64,000 nucleotides of DNA, taken from Mangrovibrevibacter kandeliae (GTDB lineage Bacteria > Pseudomonadota > Alphaproteobacteria > Rhizobiales > Rhizobiaceae). Positions 29,038 through 38,340 of the stretch are shown one piece after another. Position numbers and translations under genes: made by a program. The notes beneath the pieces are model-generated. The model had not been told where the DNA came from. It saw only the letters and a program-made list of their open reading frames with translations, and searched no databases. The stretch covers positions 124,001 through 188,000 of the forward strand of contig NZ_JANIFJ010000001.1 in NCBI RefSeq assembly GCF_024519155.1. Direction: 5' to 3'. Each line of letters begins with the position of its first letter. The stretch's first letter is position 1.

Positions 29038-30006
29038 ATGAACACCCGCACCCTTCCCGCTTCGGATCCACAAAGTCTTGCCGAAGCGGCTGCATGCCTC
29101 GCGGCGGGCGGGCTTGTGGCCGTACCCACCGAAACGGTCTACGGCCTCGCCGCCGATGCGGCGAACGGAGAGGCGGTGGCGCGCATCTTCGAGGCGAAGG
29201 GCCGGCCGCGCTTCAATCCGCTGATCAGCCATGTCGCGGCGACCGAGGATGCGCAGGCGCTTGTTACACTCGACGCGGCCGCGCTTGCGCTGGCTGAGCG
29301 GTTCTGGCCGGGCCCGCTGACGATCGTTGCACCGGCGCGCCCGGATGCGCGCGTCCACCCGCTCGTCTCCGGCGGTCTGCCGACGCTCGCCGTGCGGATG
29401 CCGCAAGGCGTCGCGCGCGATCTGGTCGCCCGGCTCGGGCGCCCGCTCGCGGCGCCGAGCGCCAACCGGTCGGGCCGGGTCAGCCCCACCACGGCCGAGC
29501 ACGTGTCGCGAAGCCTCGGCGGCCGGATCGACCTGATCCTCGATGGCGGGCCGACCGCCTTCGGACTGGAGTCCACGGTGATCGCGCTGGAGCCGGCCGC
29601 CGTGCGCCTGCTGCGACCGGGCGCCATCTCGGCGGATGACCTGGCGCAGGCTTCGGGCCTTCCCGTGCTGCGCCCCGAGCCCGGTGCGGCGCTCCAGTCA
29701 CCGGGCCAGATGAGATCCCACTATGCGCCGCAAGGACGGGTGCGGCTCGAGGCGGGACATGTCGAGCCGGGCGAACTGCTGATCACCTTCGGGCGCTATC
29801 GGCCCGAAGGCGTCGAGGATGCTGCGGAGATCGTCGATCTCAGCCCGGCAGGCGATCTTCGGGAAGCCGCGGCGAACCTGTTCGCGGTGCTGAACGAAGC
29901 AGACCGAGGGGACATCGAACGGATCGCGGTCGCGCCGATCCCGCGCCAGGGACTTGGCGAGGCGATCAACGATCGCCTGCGCCGCGCCGCTGCGCCGCGC
30001 GACTGA
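29038..30006 (+). CDS. L-threonylcarbamoyladenylate synthase (Sua5/TsaC)
   Basis: Makes threonylcarbamoyl-AMP from threonine, bicarbonate and ATP for the t6A37 modification of ANN-decoding tRNAs. A 322-residue long (Sua5-type) form: an N-terminal YrdC domain (VAVPTETVYGLAADA, KGRPRFNPLISHV, FWPGPLTIV, APSANRSGRVSPTTAEHV), the linker SPGQMRSHYAP, which is the hallmark of Sua5 proteins, and a C-terminal Sua5 domain (about 220-322). ATG 29038 is preferred; TTG 29032 is also in frame. It is followed after 21 bases by the FAD-linked dehydrogenase gene. Confidence 0.93.
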   Translation: MNTRTLPASDPQSLAEAAACLAAGGLVAVPTETVYGLAADAANGEAVARIFEAKGRPRFNPLISHVAATEDAQALVTLDAAALALAERFWPGPLTIVAPARPDARVHPLVSGGLPTLAVRMPQGVARDLVARLGRPLAAPSANRSGRVSPTTAEHVSRSLGGRIDLILDGGPTAFGLESTVIALEPAAVRLLRPGAISADDLAQASGLPVLRPEPGAALQSPGQMRSHYAPQGRVRLEAGHVEPGELLITFGRYRPEGVEDAAEIVDLSPAGDLREAAANLFAVLNEADRGDIERIAVAPIPRQGLGEAINDRLRRAAAPRD

Positions 30007-30027
30007 AGAGGCGAGGGAGGACCTTTC

Positions 30028-31446
30028 ATGGCCGAAGCTCTGTCGGATGCGCTTCTGCAGCGCTTTGCGGCGATCGTCGGGCCGGCGAACGCGCTGACCG
30101 ACGAGGCGCTGAAGGCGCCGTTCCTCAGCGAGCCGCGCGACCTCTTCCGCGGCCGGACGCGGCTGGTGCTGCGTCCGGGCTCGCGTGAAGAGGTCTCCGC
30201 CATCCTGCGTCTTGCGAGCGAGACGCGAACGCCTGTCGTGCCACAGGGCGGCAACACGGGCCTCGTCGGCGGCCAGCAGCCGCGGTCGGACGCGGAGATC
30301 GTCGTCTCGCTCGCCCGCATGAACCGGATCCTCGACGTCGACCCGCTCGGCCGCACGATGATGGTCGAGGCCGGCGCGGTGCTGGCCACGGTCCAGGCCG
30401 CGGCGGACGAGGCCGATTGCCTGTTCCCGCTGTCGCTCGGCTCGGAGGGGTCCTGCCAGATCGGCGGCAACCTCGCTTCGAACGCCGGCGGCATCGGCGT
30501 CCTTGCCTATGGCAACGCCCGTGCCTTGTGTCTCGGCATCGAGGCGGTGCTGGCGTCCGGCGAGGTGTTCCACGGTCTCGGCCGGCTCAGGAAGGACAAT
30601 CGCGGCTACGACCTGCGCGACCTGTTCGTCGGCTCCGAAGGCACGCTCGGCATCATCACCGCCGCGGTGCTGCGTCTCTTCCCCAAGCCGGCGGGCCGCG
30701 AGGTCGCCTTCGTCGGTCTTGCCGATCCCGAGGCTGCGCTCGATCTTCTGAAGGCGGCGCAAGCGAGGGCCGGCACCCAGCTGACAGCCTTTGAACTCAT
30801 GGGCCGCACGGCCATGGAGTTCACCCTGCGCCACACCGAGGGCGCGCGCGATCTGATGACCCAGCCGCACGCCTGGTACGTGATGATCGAAATCTCGTCC
30901 GGCCGCTCCGCCGAGGACGCGCGCGAGATGCTGGAGACGATCCTTTCCGAGGCGTTCGAGGCGGGCGGCGTCGAGGATGCCGTGGTCGCGCAGTCGCTCG
31001 CCGACGCCAAGCGCTTCTGGCGGATGCGCGAGGACATGAGCTGGGCGCAGAAGCCGGAGGGAGGCTCGATCAAGCACGACGTCGCCGTGCCGGTGGCGCG
31101 CGTGCCGGAGTTCCTGAGGGCGGCGGACGCGGCGGTGCTGAAGGCTGTGCCGGGTGCGCGGATCGTCGCCTTCGGCCATCTCGGCGACGGCAACATCCAT
31201 TACAACATTTCGCAGCCCGTCGGGGCCGACAAGGCCGCCTTCCTGGACCGCTGGAGCGAGGTCAACGCGATCGTCCACGGCATCGTCGCCGACCTGGATG
31301 GCACCTTCTCGGCCGAGCACGGGATCGGCCAGTTGAAGCGCGACGAACTCGCCCGCACCAAGGATCGCGTCGAGATGGAAATGATGCGCGGGATCAAGCA
31401 GGTGCTCGACCCTTACTGTATTCTGAATCCGGGCAAAGTTGTCTGA
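30028..31446 (+). CDS. FAD-binding dehydrogenase, D-2-hydroxyglutarate dehydrogenase / GlcD family
   Basis: A 472-residue flavoprotein of the VAO/PCMH family that oxidises D-2-hydroxyacids. N-terminal FAD-binding half: VVPQGGNTGLVGGQQP (pyrophosphate loop), GSEGSCQIGGNLASNAGG, LRKDNRGYDLRDLFVGSEGTLGIIT in pieces. C-terminal FAD-oxidase_C half with FGHLGDGNIHYN (metal-binding His residues) and AEHGIGQLKRDEL, ending CILNPGKVV. Length and motifs fit D-2-hydroxyglutarate dehydrogenase better than glycolate oxidase, whose partners glcE/glcF are absent. Electrons probably go to an ETF or quinone. GAGGGAGG site upstream; likely co-transcribed with the Sua5 gene. Confidence 0.88.
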   Translation: MAEALSDALLQRFAAIVGPANALTDEALKAPFLSEPRDLFRGRTRLVLRPGSREEVSAILRLASETRTPVVPQGGNTGLVGGQQPRSDAEIVVSLARMNRILDVDPLGRTMMVEAGAVLATVQAAADEADCLFPLSLGSEGSCQIGGNLASNAGGIGVLAYGNARALCLGIEAVLASGEVFHGLGRLRKDNRGYDLRDLFVGSEGTLGIITAAVLRLFPKPAGREVAFVGLADPEAALDLLKAAQARAGTQLTAFELMGRTAMEFTLRHTEGARDLMTQPHAWYVMIEISSGRSAEDAREMLETILSEAFEAGGVEDAVVAQSLADAKRFWRMREDMSWAQKPEGGSIKHDVAVPVARVPEFLRAADAAVLKAVPGARIVAFGHLGDGNIHYNISQPVGADKAAFLDRWSEVNAIVHGIVADLDGTFSAEHGIGQLKRDELARTKDRVEMEMMRGIKQVLDPYCILNPGKVV

Positions 31447-31605
31447 AAAGTTTATCAGATATTGGTCTCGGTAACCGTAAAAATGGTGACCTTCACTTAA
31501 CCGAACTTCTTAGCGCGCCTGCAAGGCGTGCGCCCGTAGCTTCTCATCAACAAGGCCGGGACACATCGGCCACGAGAAGACCGCTAAGCGGCTCTCAGGA
31601 GAGGC

Positions 31606-32196
31606 ATGAGGCGTCACATGAACACTGCACCCAGCACCCTTCCGGCGGCGGTCCGGCCCCTGTGGGCAAACCTGCCGGTCCGGCTCGACCCGTCCGCCAG
31701 CCACCGCAAGCAGGTGTTCGAGGCCGTCGAGGGCGACGAGACCGTGAGCTACCGCGTCGACCACCGCGGCGCCGTGATCCGCCGCAAGCTCGAGCGCAGC
31801 GGCGTGCCGATCTCGATCGCGCTGTCGCCCCGCGCCTTCCGCGGCGTCGCGGCCCGGGCGATGGAAGACGAGGCCGGCGAGGTCACCGTCACCCTGGAAC
31901 TCTACCACGACGATGCGCAGCTGTCCGTGCCGCTGCTCGTCGCCACCGACCTCTTCGACGTCGCTGCCGATTGGCGCGAGTGGGCCGATCTCTTCGGCCT
32001 GCCGATGCTGATGGTCGAGGCGGACGGCACCGTCACCTCGCTGGAAGACACCATCGGCCAGCTGCGCAAGGGCGAGCCCGCGCCACGTCGTCACGCCGGC
32101 CACAAGAACCGCCGCCCGCGCTTCCTGGCGCGCCGCAAGCCGGGCCTCGGCATCCACATGAAGATCAGCGGCGAGGAGATCATCGCCCGGAACTGA
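31606..32196 (+). CDS. DUF6101 family protein
   Basis: A 196-residue soluble protein of unknown function. It begins with a short head, then RLDPSASHRKQVF, HRGAVIRRKLERSG and ISIALSPRAFRGVAAR, a mixed alpha/beta body resembling the DUF6101 proteins I know next to ubiA in rhizobia. The C-terminus is strikingly basic (RRHAGHKNRRPRFLARRKPG), which suggests nucleic-acid or acidic-surface contact. AGGAGAGG directly before ATG 31606 makes that start likely; ATG 31618 is possible too. The preceding 159-base gap is AT-rich (31443-31512) and likely carries its promoter. Convergent with ubiA. Confidence 0.8.
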   Translation: MRRHMNTAPSTLPAAVRPLWANLPVRLDPSASHRKQVFEAVEGDETVSYRVDHRGAVIRRKLERSGVPISIALSPRAFRGVAARAMEDEAGEVTVTLELYHDDAQLSVPLLVATDLFDVAADWREWADLFGLPMLMVEADGTVTSLEDTIGQLRKGEPAPRRHAGHKNRRPRFLARRKPGLGIHMKISGEEIIARN

Positions 32197-32236
32197 TCTT
32201 GGGCGGGTGTGCGGTCGGCCGCGGCCGGCCGGACCC

Positions 32237-33238
32237 TCAGGGCGCGACCGGCACCGAGAGCTGCCACAGCGCCGAGAAGATCAGGCCGAAGAACAGGATC
32301 CAGCCGAACAGGCTGTTCGACTTGAACAGCCTGAGGCACTGGTCGGCATCGTCGATGTCGAGCACGCGCAGCTGCCAGACCATCTGGACCGCGCCGAGCG
32401 CCAGGCCGAGATAGGCCGGCCAGGAGGGGCCGACCCCGTCGCTGCCCGTCGCGAGGTAGGCGAGGGTGAACAGCGCGATTGCCCCGAGATAGAGGACCGC
32501 CAGCGCAGCCCGGGTGTGCCGCCCGAACAGCCGCGCGGTCGAGCGCACGCCGACGAGCGCGTCGTCCTCCTTGTCCTGATGGGCGTAGATCGTGTCGTAG
32601 CCGATCGTCCACAGGATGCTGCCCGCATAGAGCAGGAGCGGCGCCGTGGCGAGCGAGCCCCAGTAGCCGGCCCAGCCCATCAGGGCACCCCAGGAAAAGG
32701 CGAGGCCAAGTCCGAGTTGCGGCCAATCCGTCACCCGCTTCAGGAACGGGTAGATGGCGACGACCGCGAGCGAGGCGGTGCCGAGCAGGATCGCGAACAG
32801 GTTGAACTGGACGAGCACGGTAAGGCCGACCAGCGCCTGCAGCATGAGGAAGACCTTCGCCTGCCGGCGGGTCACCCGGCCGGAGGGCAGGGGGCGCGAG
32901 CGGGTTCGCGCCACCCTCGCGTCGTAGTCCTCGTCTACGAGGTCGTTGTAGGTGCAGCCGGCGCCGCGCATGGCGATCGCGCCGAGGAGAAACAGGAAGA
33001 GGTGCCAGAGGCTCGGCAGGCCGGTGAGGAGCGCGGTCGGCGCCAGCGCCTGGGGCGCGAGCGCGGCCGACCACCAGCACGGCCACATCAGGAGCTGCCA
33101 GCCGATCGGTCGGTCCCACCGTGCCAGCTGCGCATAGGGCCACAAGCGTCGCGGCAGGGCACGGTAGACCCAGTTGTGCGAGGGCGCATCGGCGACGCGC
33201 CCCGAGTCGGCCAAGAGCCCGTCATGCAGATTCGCCAT
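32237..33238 (-). CDS. ubiA: 4-hydroxybenzoate polyprenyltransferase
   Basis: Joins the polyprenyl chain to 4-hydroxybenzoate in ubiquinone synthesis at the inner membrane. The 333-residue product has about eight hydrophobic helices and both Asp-rich motifs of the UbiA family: NDLVDEDYD (around residues 98-106) and YDTIYAHQDKEDD (around 217-229), which bind Mg-diphosphate and aromatic substrate. RPLPSG follows the first motif as usual. It is divergent from purD; the 144-base gap contains a perfect 10-base inverted repeat. DUF6101 is convergent on the other side, an arrangement common in the order. Confidence 0.95.
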   Translation of the reverse strand: MANLHDGLLADSGRVADAPSHNWVYRALPRRLWPYAQLARWDRPIGWQLLMWPCWWSAALAPQALAPTALLTGLPSLWHLFLFLLGAIAMRGAGCTYNDLVDEDYDARVARTRSRPLPSGRVTRRQAKVFLMLQALVGLTVLVQFNLFAILLGTASLAVVAIYPFLKRVTDWPQLGLGLAFSWGALMGWAGYWGSLATAPLLLYAGSILWTIGYDTIYAHQDKEDDALVGVRSTARLFGRHTRAALAVLYLGAIALFTLAYLATGSDGVGPSWPAYLGLALGAVQMVWQLRVLDIDDADQCLRLFKSNSLFGWILFFGLIFSALWQLSVPVAP

Positions 33239-33265
33239 GCCGCGACAGTGCCGAGTTTGCCACAG

Positions 33266-33311
33266 TGGTCAAGTGAATTTCCGGGCGCTGTCACGCCGCT
33301 GCACTTGACCA
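33266..33311. repeat. Inverted repeat in ubiA-purD divergent promoter region
   Basis: TGGTCAAGTG (33266-33275) and CACTTGACCA (33302-33311) are perfect complements separated by 26 bases, which places their centres 36 bases apart. This could be two operator half-sites or a stem-loop in the ubiA leader. A shorter hairpin (33314-33318 with 33324-33328) lies next to it. No protein is assignable. Confidence 0.55.
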
Positions 33312-33382
33312 TGCGGGCTGGCTGCCCGTATCCGCGCGTGTCCGAGCGACCTCGGTCAAAAAAAGGTTAGGATCTCTTCGGC

Positions 33383-34651
33383 GTGGCGATCGACGTTCTT
33401 CTCATCGGTGCGGGCGGCCGCGAGCACGCACTCGCGTGGAAGCTTGCGCAGTCGCCGGACCTCGGCCGCCTCTATGCCGCGCCCGGCAATCCGGGCATTG
33501 CCGAACACGCCGAACTCGTCGGGCTCGATCCGGCCGACCAGCAGGCCGTCGTCCGCTTCTGCAAGGACAGAGCCATCGGGCTCGTCGTCGTCGGGCCTGA
33601 GGTGCCGCTGGTCGCCGGCCTCGCCGACCGGCTGGAAGCCGAGGCTGTGCCGGTGTTCGGCCCTTCGGCGGCGGCTGCGCGGCTGGAAGGCTCGAAGGCC
33701 TTCACCAAGGACCTGTGCCGGGCGAACGGCATCCCGACCGCCCGCTACCACCGCTTCACCGACGCGGCGTCGGCGCGCGCGCTGATCGAGCGCGAGGGCG
33801 CTCCGATCGTCGTCAAGGCCGACGGACTGGCGGCCGGCAAGGGCGTCACCGTCGCGCAGACGGCGCAGGAGGCCCTGCAGGCGATCGACGCCTGCTTCGA
33901 AGGCGCGGGCGAGGGCGTCGAGATCGTCGTCGAGGCGTGCTTGGAGGGCGAAGAGGCCAGCGTCTTCTGCCTGTGCGACGGCGAGCGTGCGCTGCTTCTC
34001 GGCACCGCGCAGGACCACAAGCGCGCCTTCGACCGCGACCGCGGCCCCAACACCGGCGGCATGGGCGCCTATTCGCCGGCCCACATCCTCGACGCGCGCA
34101 TGACCGAGCGGGTGATGCGCGAGATCGTCCGCCCGACGATGGACGCGATGCGCGCCGCCGGGACGCCGTTCAAGGGCATCCTCTATGCCGGGATCATGCT
34201 CACCGAGACCGGGCCGCAGTTGATCGAGTACAATGTCCGCTTCGGCGACCCGGAGTGCCAGGTGCTGATGCCGCGGCTGAAGAGCGATCTCCTGCCGATG
34301 CTCCTGGCCGCCGCGAAGGGCGACGTGTCGGCCGTCGCGCCCGAATGGACCGACGACGCGGCGCTGACGGTGGTGATGGCGGCGAAGGGCTATCCCGGCG
34401 CCTACGCGACCGGCACTTTGATCGCCCTGCCGCAGGTCGAGCCGGGCGCCATGATCTTTCAGGCCGGCACGCGGCGGGAGGGCGAGGCGCTGACCGCCCA
34501 CGGCGGGCGCGTCCTCAACGTCACCGCGACCGGGCGCACGGTGAAGGACGCTGCGCAGCGCGCCTATCGTCTCGTCGAGAAGGTCGACTGGGCCGACGGG
34601 TTCTGGCGCTCGGACATCGGCCATCGCGCCATCATGCGCGAGCAGGACTGA
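33383..34651 (+). CDS. purD: Phosphoribosylamine--glycine ligase
   Basis: Second step of purine synthesis: 5-phosphoribosylamine + glycine + ATP to GAR. 422 residues, the usual length. It starts with GTG (33383) as [19 protein letters not shown], the conserved N-terminal loop. ATP-grasp landmarks: [56 protein letters not shown] in pieces, [23 protein letters not shown], and [18 protein letters not shown] (Mg ligands). No strong Shine-Dalgarno sequence is seen. Divergent from ubiA. Confidence 0.96.
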   Translation: MAIDVLLIGAGGREHALAWKLAQSPDLGRLYAAPGNPGIAEHAELVGLDPADQQAVVRFCKDRAIGLVVVGPEVPLVAGLADRLEAEAVPVFGPSAAAARLEGSKAFTKDLCRANGIPTARYHRFTDAASARALIEREGAPIVVKADGLAAGKGVTVAQTAQEALQAIDACFEGAGEGVEIVVEACLEGEEASVFCLCDGERALLLGTAQDHKRAFDRDRGPNTGGMGAYSPAHILDARMTERVMREIVRPTMDAMRAAGTPFKGILYAGIMLTETGPQLIEYNVRFGDPECQVLMPRLKSDLLPMLLAAAKGDVSAVAPEWTDDAALTVVMAAKGYPGAYATGTLIALPQVEPGAMIFQAGTRREGEALTAHGGRVLNVTATGRTVKDAAQRAYRLVEKVDWADGFWRSDIGHRAIMREQD

Positions 34652-34754
34652 TCCACGACCTTAGTCGCGCGCAAAGCACCGCGCGCTTTTGCGTTTGGCA
34701 AATCGGCGCCGCTTTCCTAAGTTCCGCGCACCGGAGCCGGGGACGAGGTCGGCA

Positions 34755-37028
34755 GTGTCTTTCCGCAAAGAAAAGCTGACGAAGCCGATCTATCGCTGGG
34801 CGAAGTCCGCGCTGCCGGCGGTTTCGGCGACCGAGCGCGACGCCATCGACGCCGGCACCGTCTGGATCGACGGCGGCATCTTCACCGGCACGCCGGACTG
34901 GCAGGCGCTGGTCGACATGCCGCCGGTGCGCCTGACGCCCGAGGAACAGGCCTTCCTCGACGGCCCGGTCACCGAGCTCTGTGCCATGGTGGACGAGTGG
35001 CGTGTGGTCTGGGAAGACCGCGACCTGCCGCCCGAGGTCTGGGCCTTCCTGCGCGCGAAGCGCTTCTTCGGCATGGTGATCCCGAAGCGCTACGGCGGTC
35101 TCGGCTTCTCCAACACCGCTCATTCGGAGGTGGTGCGCAAGATTTCGTCCTCGAGCGTCGTCGCCGCCGTCACGGTGATGGTGCCGAACTCGCTCGGCCC
35201 GGGCGAACTGATGCTGCACTGGGGCACCGAGGCACAGAAGGACTTCTGGCTGCCGCGTCTCGCCGACGGGCGCGAGATCCCCTGCTTCGGCCTGACCTCG
35301 GCCGAGGCCGGCTCGGATGCCGCGGCCATGACCGACACCGGCACCGTCTGCCTCGGCGAGCACGAGGGCCGCGAGGTGCTCGGCATCCGCCTGAGCTTTG
35401 CCAAGCGCTACATCACGCTGGCGCCGGTCGCGACCGTGCTCGGCCTCGCCTTCAAGCTGCGTGACCCCGAGAACCACCTCGGCCGCGGCGTCGATCTCGG
35501 CATCACCGTCGCGCTGATCCCGACGAAGACGCCGGGCGTGGTGCAGGGCGCGCGGCACATTCCGCAGATGACCTTCTTCCAGAACGGGCCGATCAGCGGC
35601 GAGGATGTCTTCATCCCGCTCGATTGGGTGCTCGGGGGCGAGGCGCAGATCGGCAAGGGCTGGACGATGCTCGTCACGGCACTCGCGGCGGGTCGGGCGA
35701 TCTCCCTGCCGTCGCAGTCGGCCGCCTCGGCCGCGCTCTGCGCCCGGGCCACCGGCGCCTATGCCCGTATTCGCACACAATTCGGCGTGCCGATCGGCCT
35801 CTTCGAGGGCATCCAGCAGCCGCTCGCCGACATCGCGGGCAACGTCTATCAGATCGACGCGGCGCGTCGGCTGACGCTGGCGGCACTCGATGCCGGCCAT
35901 CGGCCGGCGGTCCTGTCGGCGATCATGAAGGCACACGCGACCTACCGGATGCGCGAGTCGATCGAGCGCACGATGGACATCCACGGCGGCAAGGCGATCA
36001 TCGACGGGCCGAAGAACGCCGTCGGGCTGCAATATCGCTCGGTGCCGATCGGCATCACGGTCGAGGGCGCCAACATCCTGACGCGCAGCCTGATGATCTT
36101 CGGGCAGGGTGCGATCCGCGCACATCCGTTCATGCTCGAGGAGATGCGCGCCCTCGCCGACGAGGACCGGAAGCGCGGGCTGACGGCCTTCGACGAGGCC
36201 TTCTGGGGGCATGTGGCGCATTCGGCGAAGAACCTCGCCCGGACCTGGCTGCGGGGCTGGACCGGCGGCCTCGTCGGCCCGGCGCCGGAGGGCGTCAGCT
36301 TCGTGCGGCACTGGCGGCAGCTGTCGCGCTACAGCGCCGCCTTCGCGCTGCTCGCCGATCTGGCGCTGCTGACGCTGGGCGGCGCGCTCAAGCGGCGCGA
36401 GATGCTGTCGGCTCGGCTCGGCGACATCCTGTCCGAGCTCTACCTCCTCGCCGCCACATTGAAGCGCTTCGAAAGCGAAGGGCGGCCGGAGGTCGACCGC
36501 CCGCTCGTCGAGTTCATCCTGCAGAAGGGCTACAACCGCATGGGCCTTGCCTTCATCGGCGTCCTCGACAACCTGCCGGCTCGCTGGGCCGCGGTCCTGA
36601 CGCGGACCGTCGCCTTCCCTTTCGGAGTGCCCGTGCCGGCGCCGTCGGACGAGTTGACCCGCGAGGTGGCCTCGATCCTGATGGCGCCTTCGTCGCAGCG
36701 CGACCGGCTCACCGCCGACATCTATCTCGGCGAAGGCAAGACGGACTATGCGCTGAAGGATCTGGAGATCGCGCTCGAGCGCGTCACCGCCGTGGAGCCG
36801 ATCGCCAGGCGGATGCGCGAGGCGAAGCTGCGTGATCCCGAGGCGGCGCTCGCCGCCGGCCTGATCACCACCGGGGAGCGCGAGCGTCTGGCCGCCGCCA
36901 AGGCGGCGGTCGACACGGTCGTGGCGGTCGATGCCTTTCCACCGGAGGCCTTCGCCGGACGCGAGCGCGCCGCCGCCTTCGCCGAAGATCCGGATCCGAG
37001 AGACGCCGAGGCGGAGGCCGCCGAATGA
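34755..37028 (+). CDS. fadE: Acyl-CoA dehydrogenase FadE
   Basis: First oxidation of fatty acid beta-oxidation: FAD-dependent alpha,beta-dehydrogenation of acyl-CoA. At about 757 residues it is the long FadE type of gammaproteobacteria rather than the 380-residue form. Core blocks: KRFFGMVIPKRYGGLGFSN, GPGELMLHWGTEAQKDFWLPRL in pieces, CFGLTSAEAGSDAA, GWTMLVTALAAGRAISLPSQ, RTQFGVPIGLFEGIQQPLA, MDIHGGKAIIDGPKN, then the DUF1974-type C-terminal extension from about 480. GTG 34755 is preferred (GACGAGGT just upstream); the frame is open to 34689. Stop overlaps fadA start (ATGA). Confidence 0.92.
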   Translation: MSFRKEKLTKPIYRWAKSALPAVSATERDAIDAGTVWIDGGIFTGTPDWQALVDMPPVRLTPEEQAFLDGPVTELCAMVDEWRVVWEDRDLPPEVWAFLRAKRFFGMVIPKRYGGLGFSNTAHSEVVRKISSSSVVAAVTVMVPNSLGPGELMLHWGTEAQKDFWLPRLADGREIPCFGLTSAEAGSDAAAMTDTGTVCLGEHEGREVLGIRLSFAKRYITLAPVATVLGLAFKLRDPENHLGRGVDLGITVALIPTKTPGVVQGARHIPQMTFFQNGPISGEDVFIPLDWVLGGEAQIGKGWTMLVTALAAGRAISLPSQSAASAALCARATGAYARIRTQFGVPIGLFEGIQQPLADIAGNVYQIDAARRLTLAALDAGHRPAVLSAIMKAHATYRMRESIERTMDIHGGKAIIDGPKNAVGLQYRSVPIGITVEGANILTRSLMIFGQGAIRAHPFMLEEMRALADEDRKRGLTAFDEAFWGHVAHSAKNLARTWLRGWTGGLVGPAPEGVSFVRHWRQLSRYSAAFALLADLALLTLGGALKRREMLSARLGDILSELYLLAATLKRFESEGRPEVDRPLVEFILQKGYNRMGLAFIGVLDNLPARWAAVLTRTVAFPFGVPVPAPSDELTREVASILMAPSSQRDRLTADIYLGEGKTDYALKDLEIALERVTAVEPIARRMREAKLRDPEAALAAGLITTGERERLAAAKAAVDTVVAVDAFPPEAFAGRERAAAFAEDPDPRDAEAEAAE

Positions 37029-38308
37029 CCCGCGCCGTCTACATCGTCGACGGCGCCCGCACGCCGTTCCTCAAGGCGCGCGGCAAGCCGGGCCCGTTCA
37101 CCCCCGTCGATCTCGCGGTCCAGTGCGGCCGACCGCTGCTCCTGCGCCAGGACTTCCCGAAGGACGCGATCGACCTCGTCATCCTCGGCTGCGTCAGCGT
37201 CATCGCCGACGAGATGAATCCGGCGCGCGTCGCGAGCCTGAGGCTTGGGCTGTCGGAGGAGATCCCGGCCTTCACCACGCAGATCAACTGCGGCTCGGGC
37301 ATGCAGTCGATCGACACGGCGTTCCGCTACATCGAGCGCGGCACCGCCGAGATCGTGCTCGCGGGGGGCACCGAGGCGCTGAGCCATTCGCCGCTGGTGC
37401 TGCGCCGCGGCGCGGTGGACTGGTTCGCCCGGCTCAACGGCGCCAAGACCGCCGGCGACCGGCTGAAGGCGCTGTCCGGCCTGCGCCCGGATTTCCTGAA
37501 GCCGGTGATCGGTCTCGAGCGCGGCCTGACCGACCCGATCACCGAGCTCAACATGGGCCAGACAGCCGAGGTGCTCGCCCATCTCTTCCACATCGAGCGG
37601 CGGGACGCGGACGCCTATGCCGCCGAAAGCCACCGCCGGGTGGCGCGGGCGCAGGCCGACGGGACCTTTGCCGACGAGGTGGTGCCGGCCGTCTCGCGCG
37701 ACGGCGGTGCCTTCGACCGGGACGATGGCGTCCGGCCCGACTCCGACGCCAAGGCGCTCGCCAAGCTGCGGCCGGCCTTCGAGCGGCCCTGGGGCAAGGT
37801 GACCGCCGGCAATTCCTCGCAGATCACCGACGGCGCGTCCTGGACGATCCTCGCCTCGGAGGAGGCCGTGGCGAAATACGGGCTGAAGCCGATCGCGCGC
37901 ATCCTCGATTCGGAGTGGGGCGCGCTCGATCCGTCGATCATGGGCCTTGGACCGGTCGTCTCGGCCGCGCCGCTTCTGAAGCGCGGGGGGCTGTCGCTCG
38001 ACGACATCGACCTGTGGGAGCTCAACGAGGCCTTCGCGGCGCAGGTGCTCGCCTGCCTGCGGGCGCTGGAGGACGAGACCGTCTGCCGGAAGGTGCTCGG
38101 CTTCGACGGCGCGCTCGGCACCATTGCCCAGGACCGGTTGAACGTCGACGGCGGGGCCATCGCGCTCGGTCATCCGGTCGGCACCAGCGGCAACCGCATC
38201 ACGCTGCATCTGGCGAATGCGCTGCGACGGCGTGGCAAGCGGCGCGGCATCGCCACCGAGTGCATCGGCGGCGGCCAGGGCGGCGCGATGCTGCTGGAGG
38301 CGGCATGA
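37025..38308 (+). CDS. fadA: Acetyl-CoA C-acyltransferase (3-ketoacyl-CoA thiolase)
   Basis: Thiolytic cleavage of 3-ketoacyl-CoA, last step of beta-oxidation. 427 residues, closer to the FadI-like long thiolases than to 390-residue PhaA. The acylated cysteine is in TQINCGSGMQS; other active-site loops are ELNEAFAAQ, GGAIALGHPVGTSG (His) and ECIGGGQGG (second Cys). It starts within the fadE stop and its own stop overlaps an 11-codon open frame that runs exactly to the fadB start. Acts as a trifunctional system with FadB. Confidence 0.94.
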   Translation: MTRAVYIVDGARTPFLKARGKPGPFTPVDLAVQCGRPLLLRQDFPKDAIDLVILGCVSVIADEMNPARVASLRLGLSEEIPAFTTQINCGSGMQSIDTAFRYIERGTAEIVLAGGTEALSHSPLVLRRGAVDWFARLNGAKTAGDRLKALSGLRPDFLKPVIGLERGLTDPITELNMGQTAEVLAHLFHIERRDADAYAAESHRRVARAQADGTFADEVVPAVSRDGGAFDRDDGVRPDSDAKALAKLRPAFERPWGKVTAGNSSQITDGASWTILASEEAVAKYGLKPIARILDSEWGALDPSIMGLGPVVSAAPLLKRGGLSLDDIDLWELNEAFAAQVLACLRALEDETVCRKVLGFDGALGTIAQDRLNVDGGAIALGHPVGTSGNRITLHLANALRRRGKRRGIATECIGGGQGGAMLLEAA

Positions 38309-38340
38309 CGGACCTTCTCGAACACGGCGGGGCGAAGTGA
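38305..38340 (+). other. 11-codon bridging open frame between fadA and fadB
   Basis: ATG at 38305 overlaps the fadA stop (ATGA) and the frame ends with TGA at 38338-38340, which overlaps the fadB ATG at 38340 (TGATG). The encoded peptide would be MTDLLEHGGAK. Its likely role is to carry terminating/reinitiating ribosomes from fadA to fadB rather than to make a functional peptide. GGCGGGG within it could also serve fadB as a ribosome site. Confidence 0.4.
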
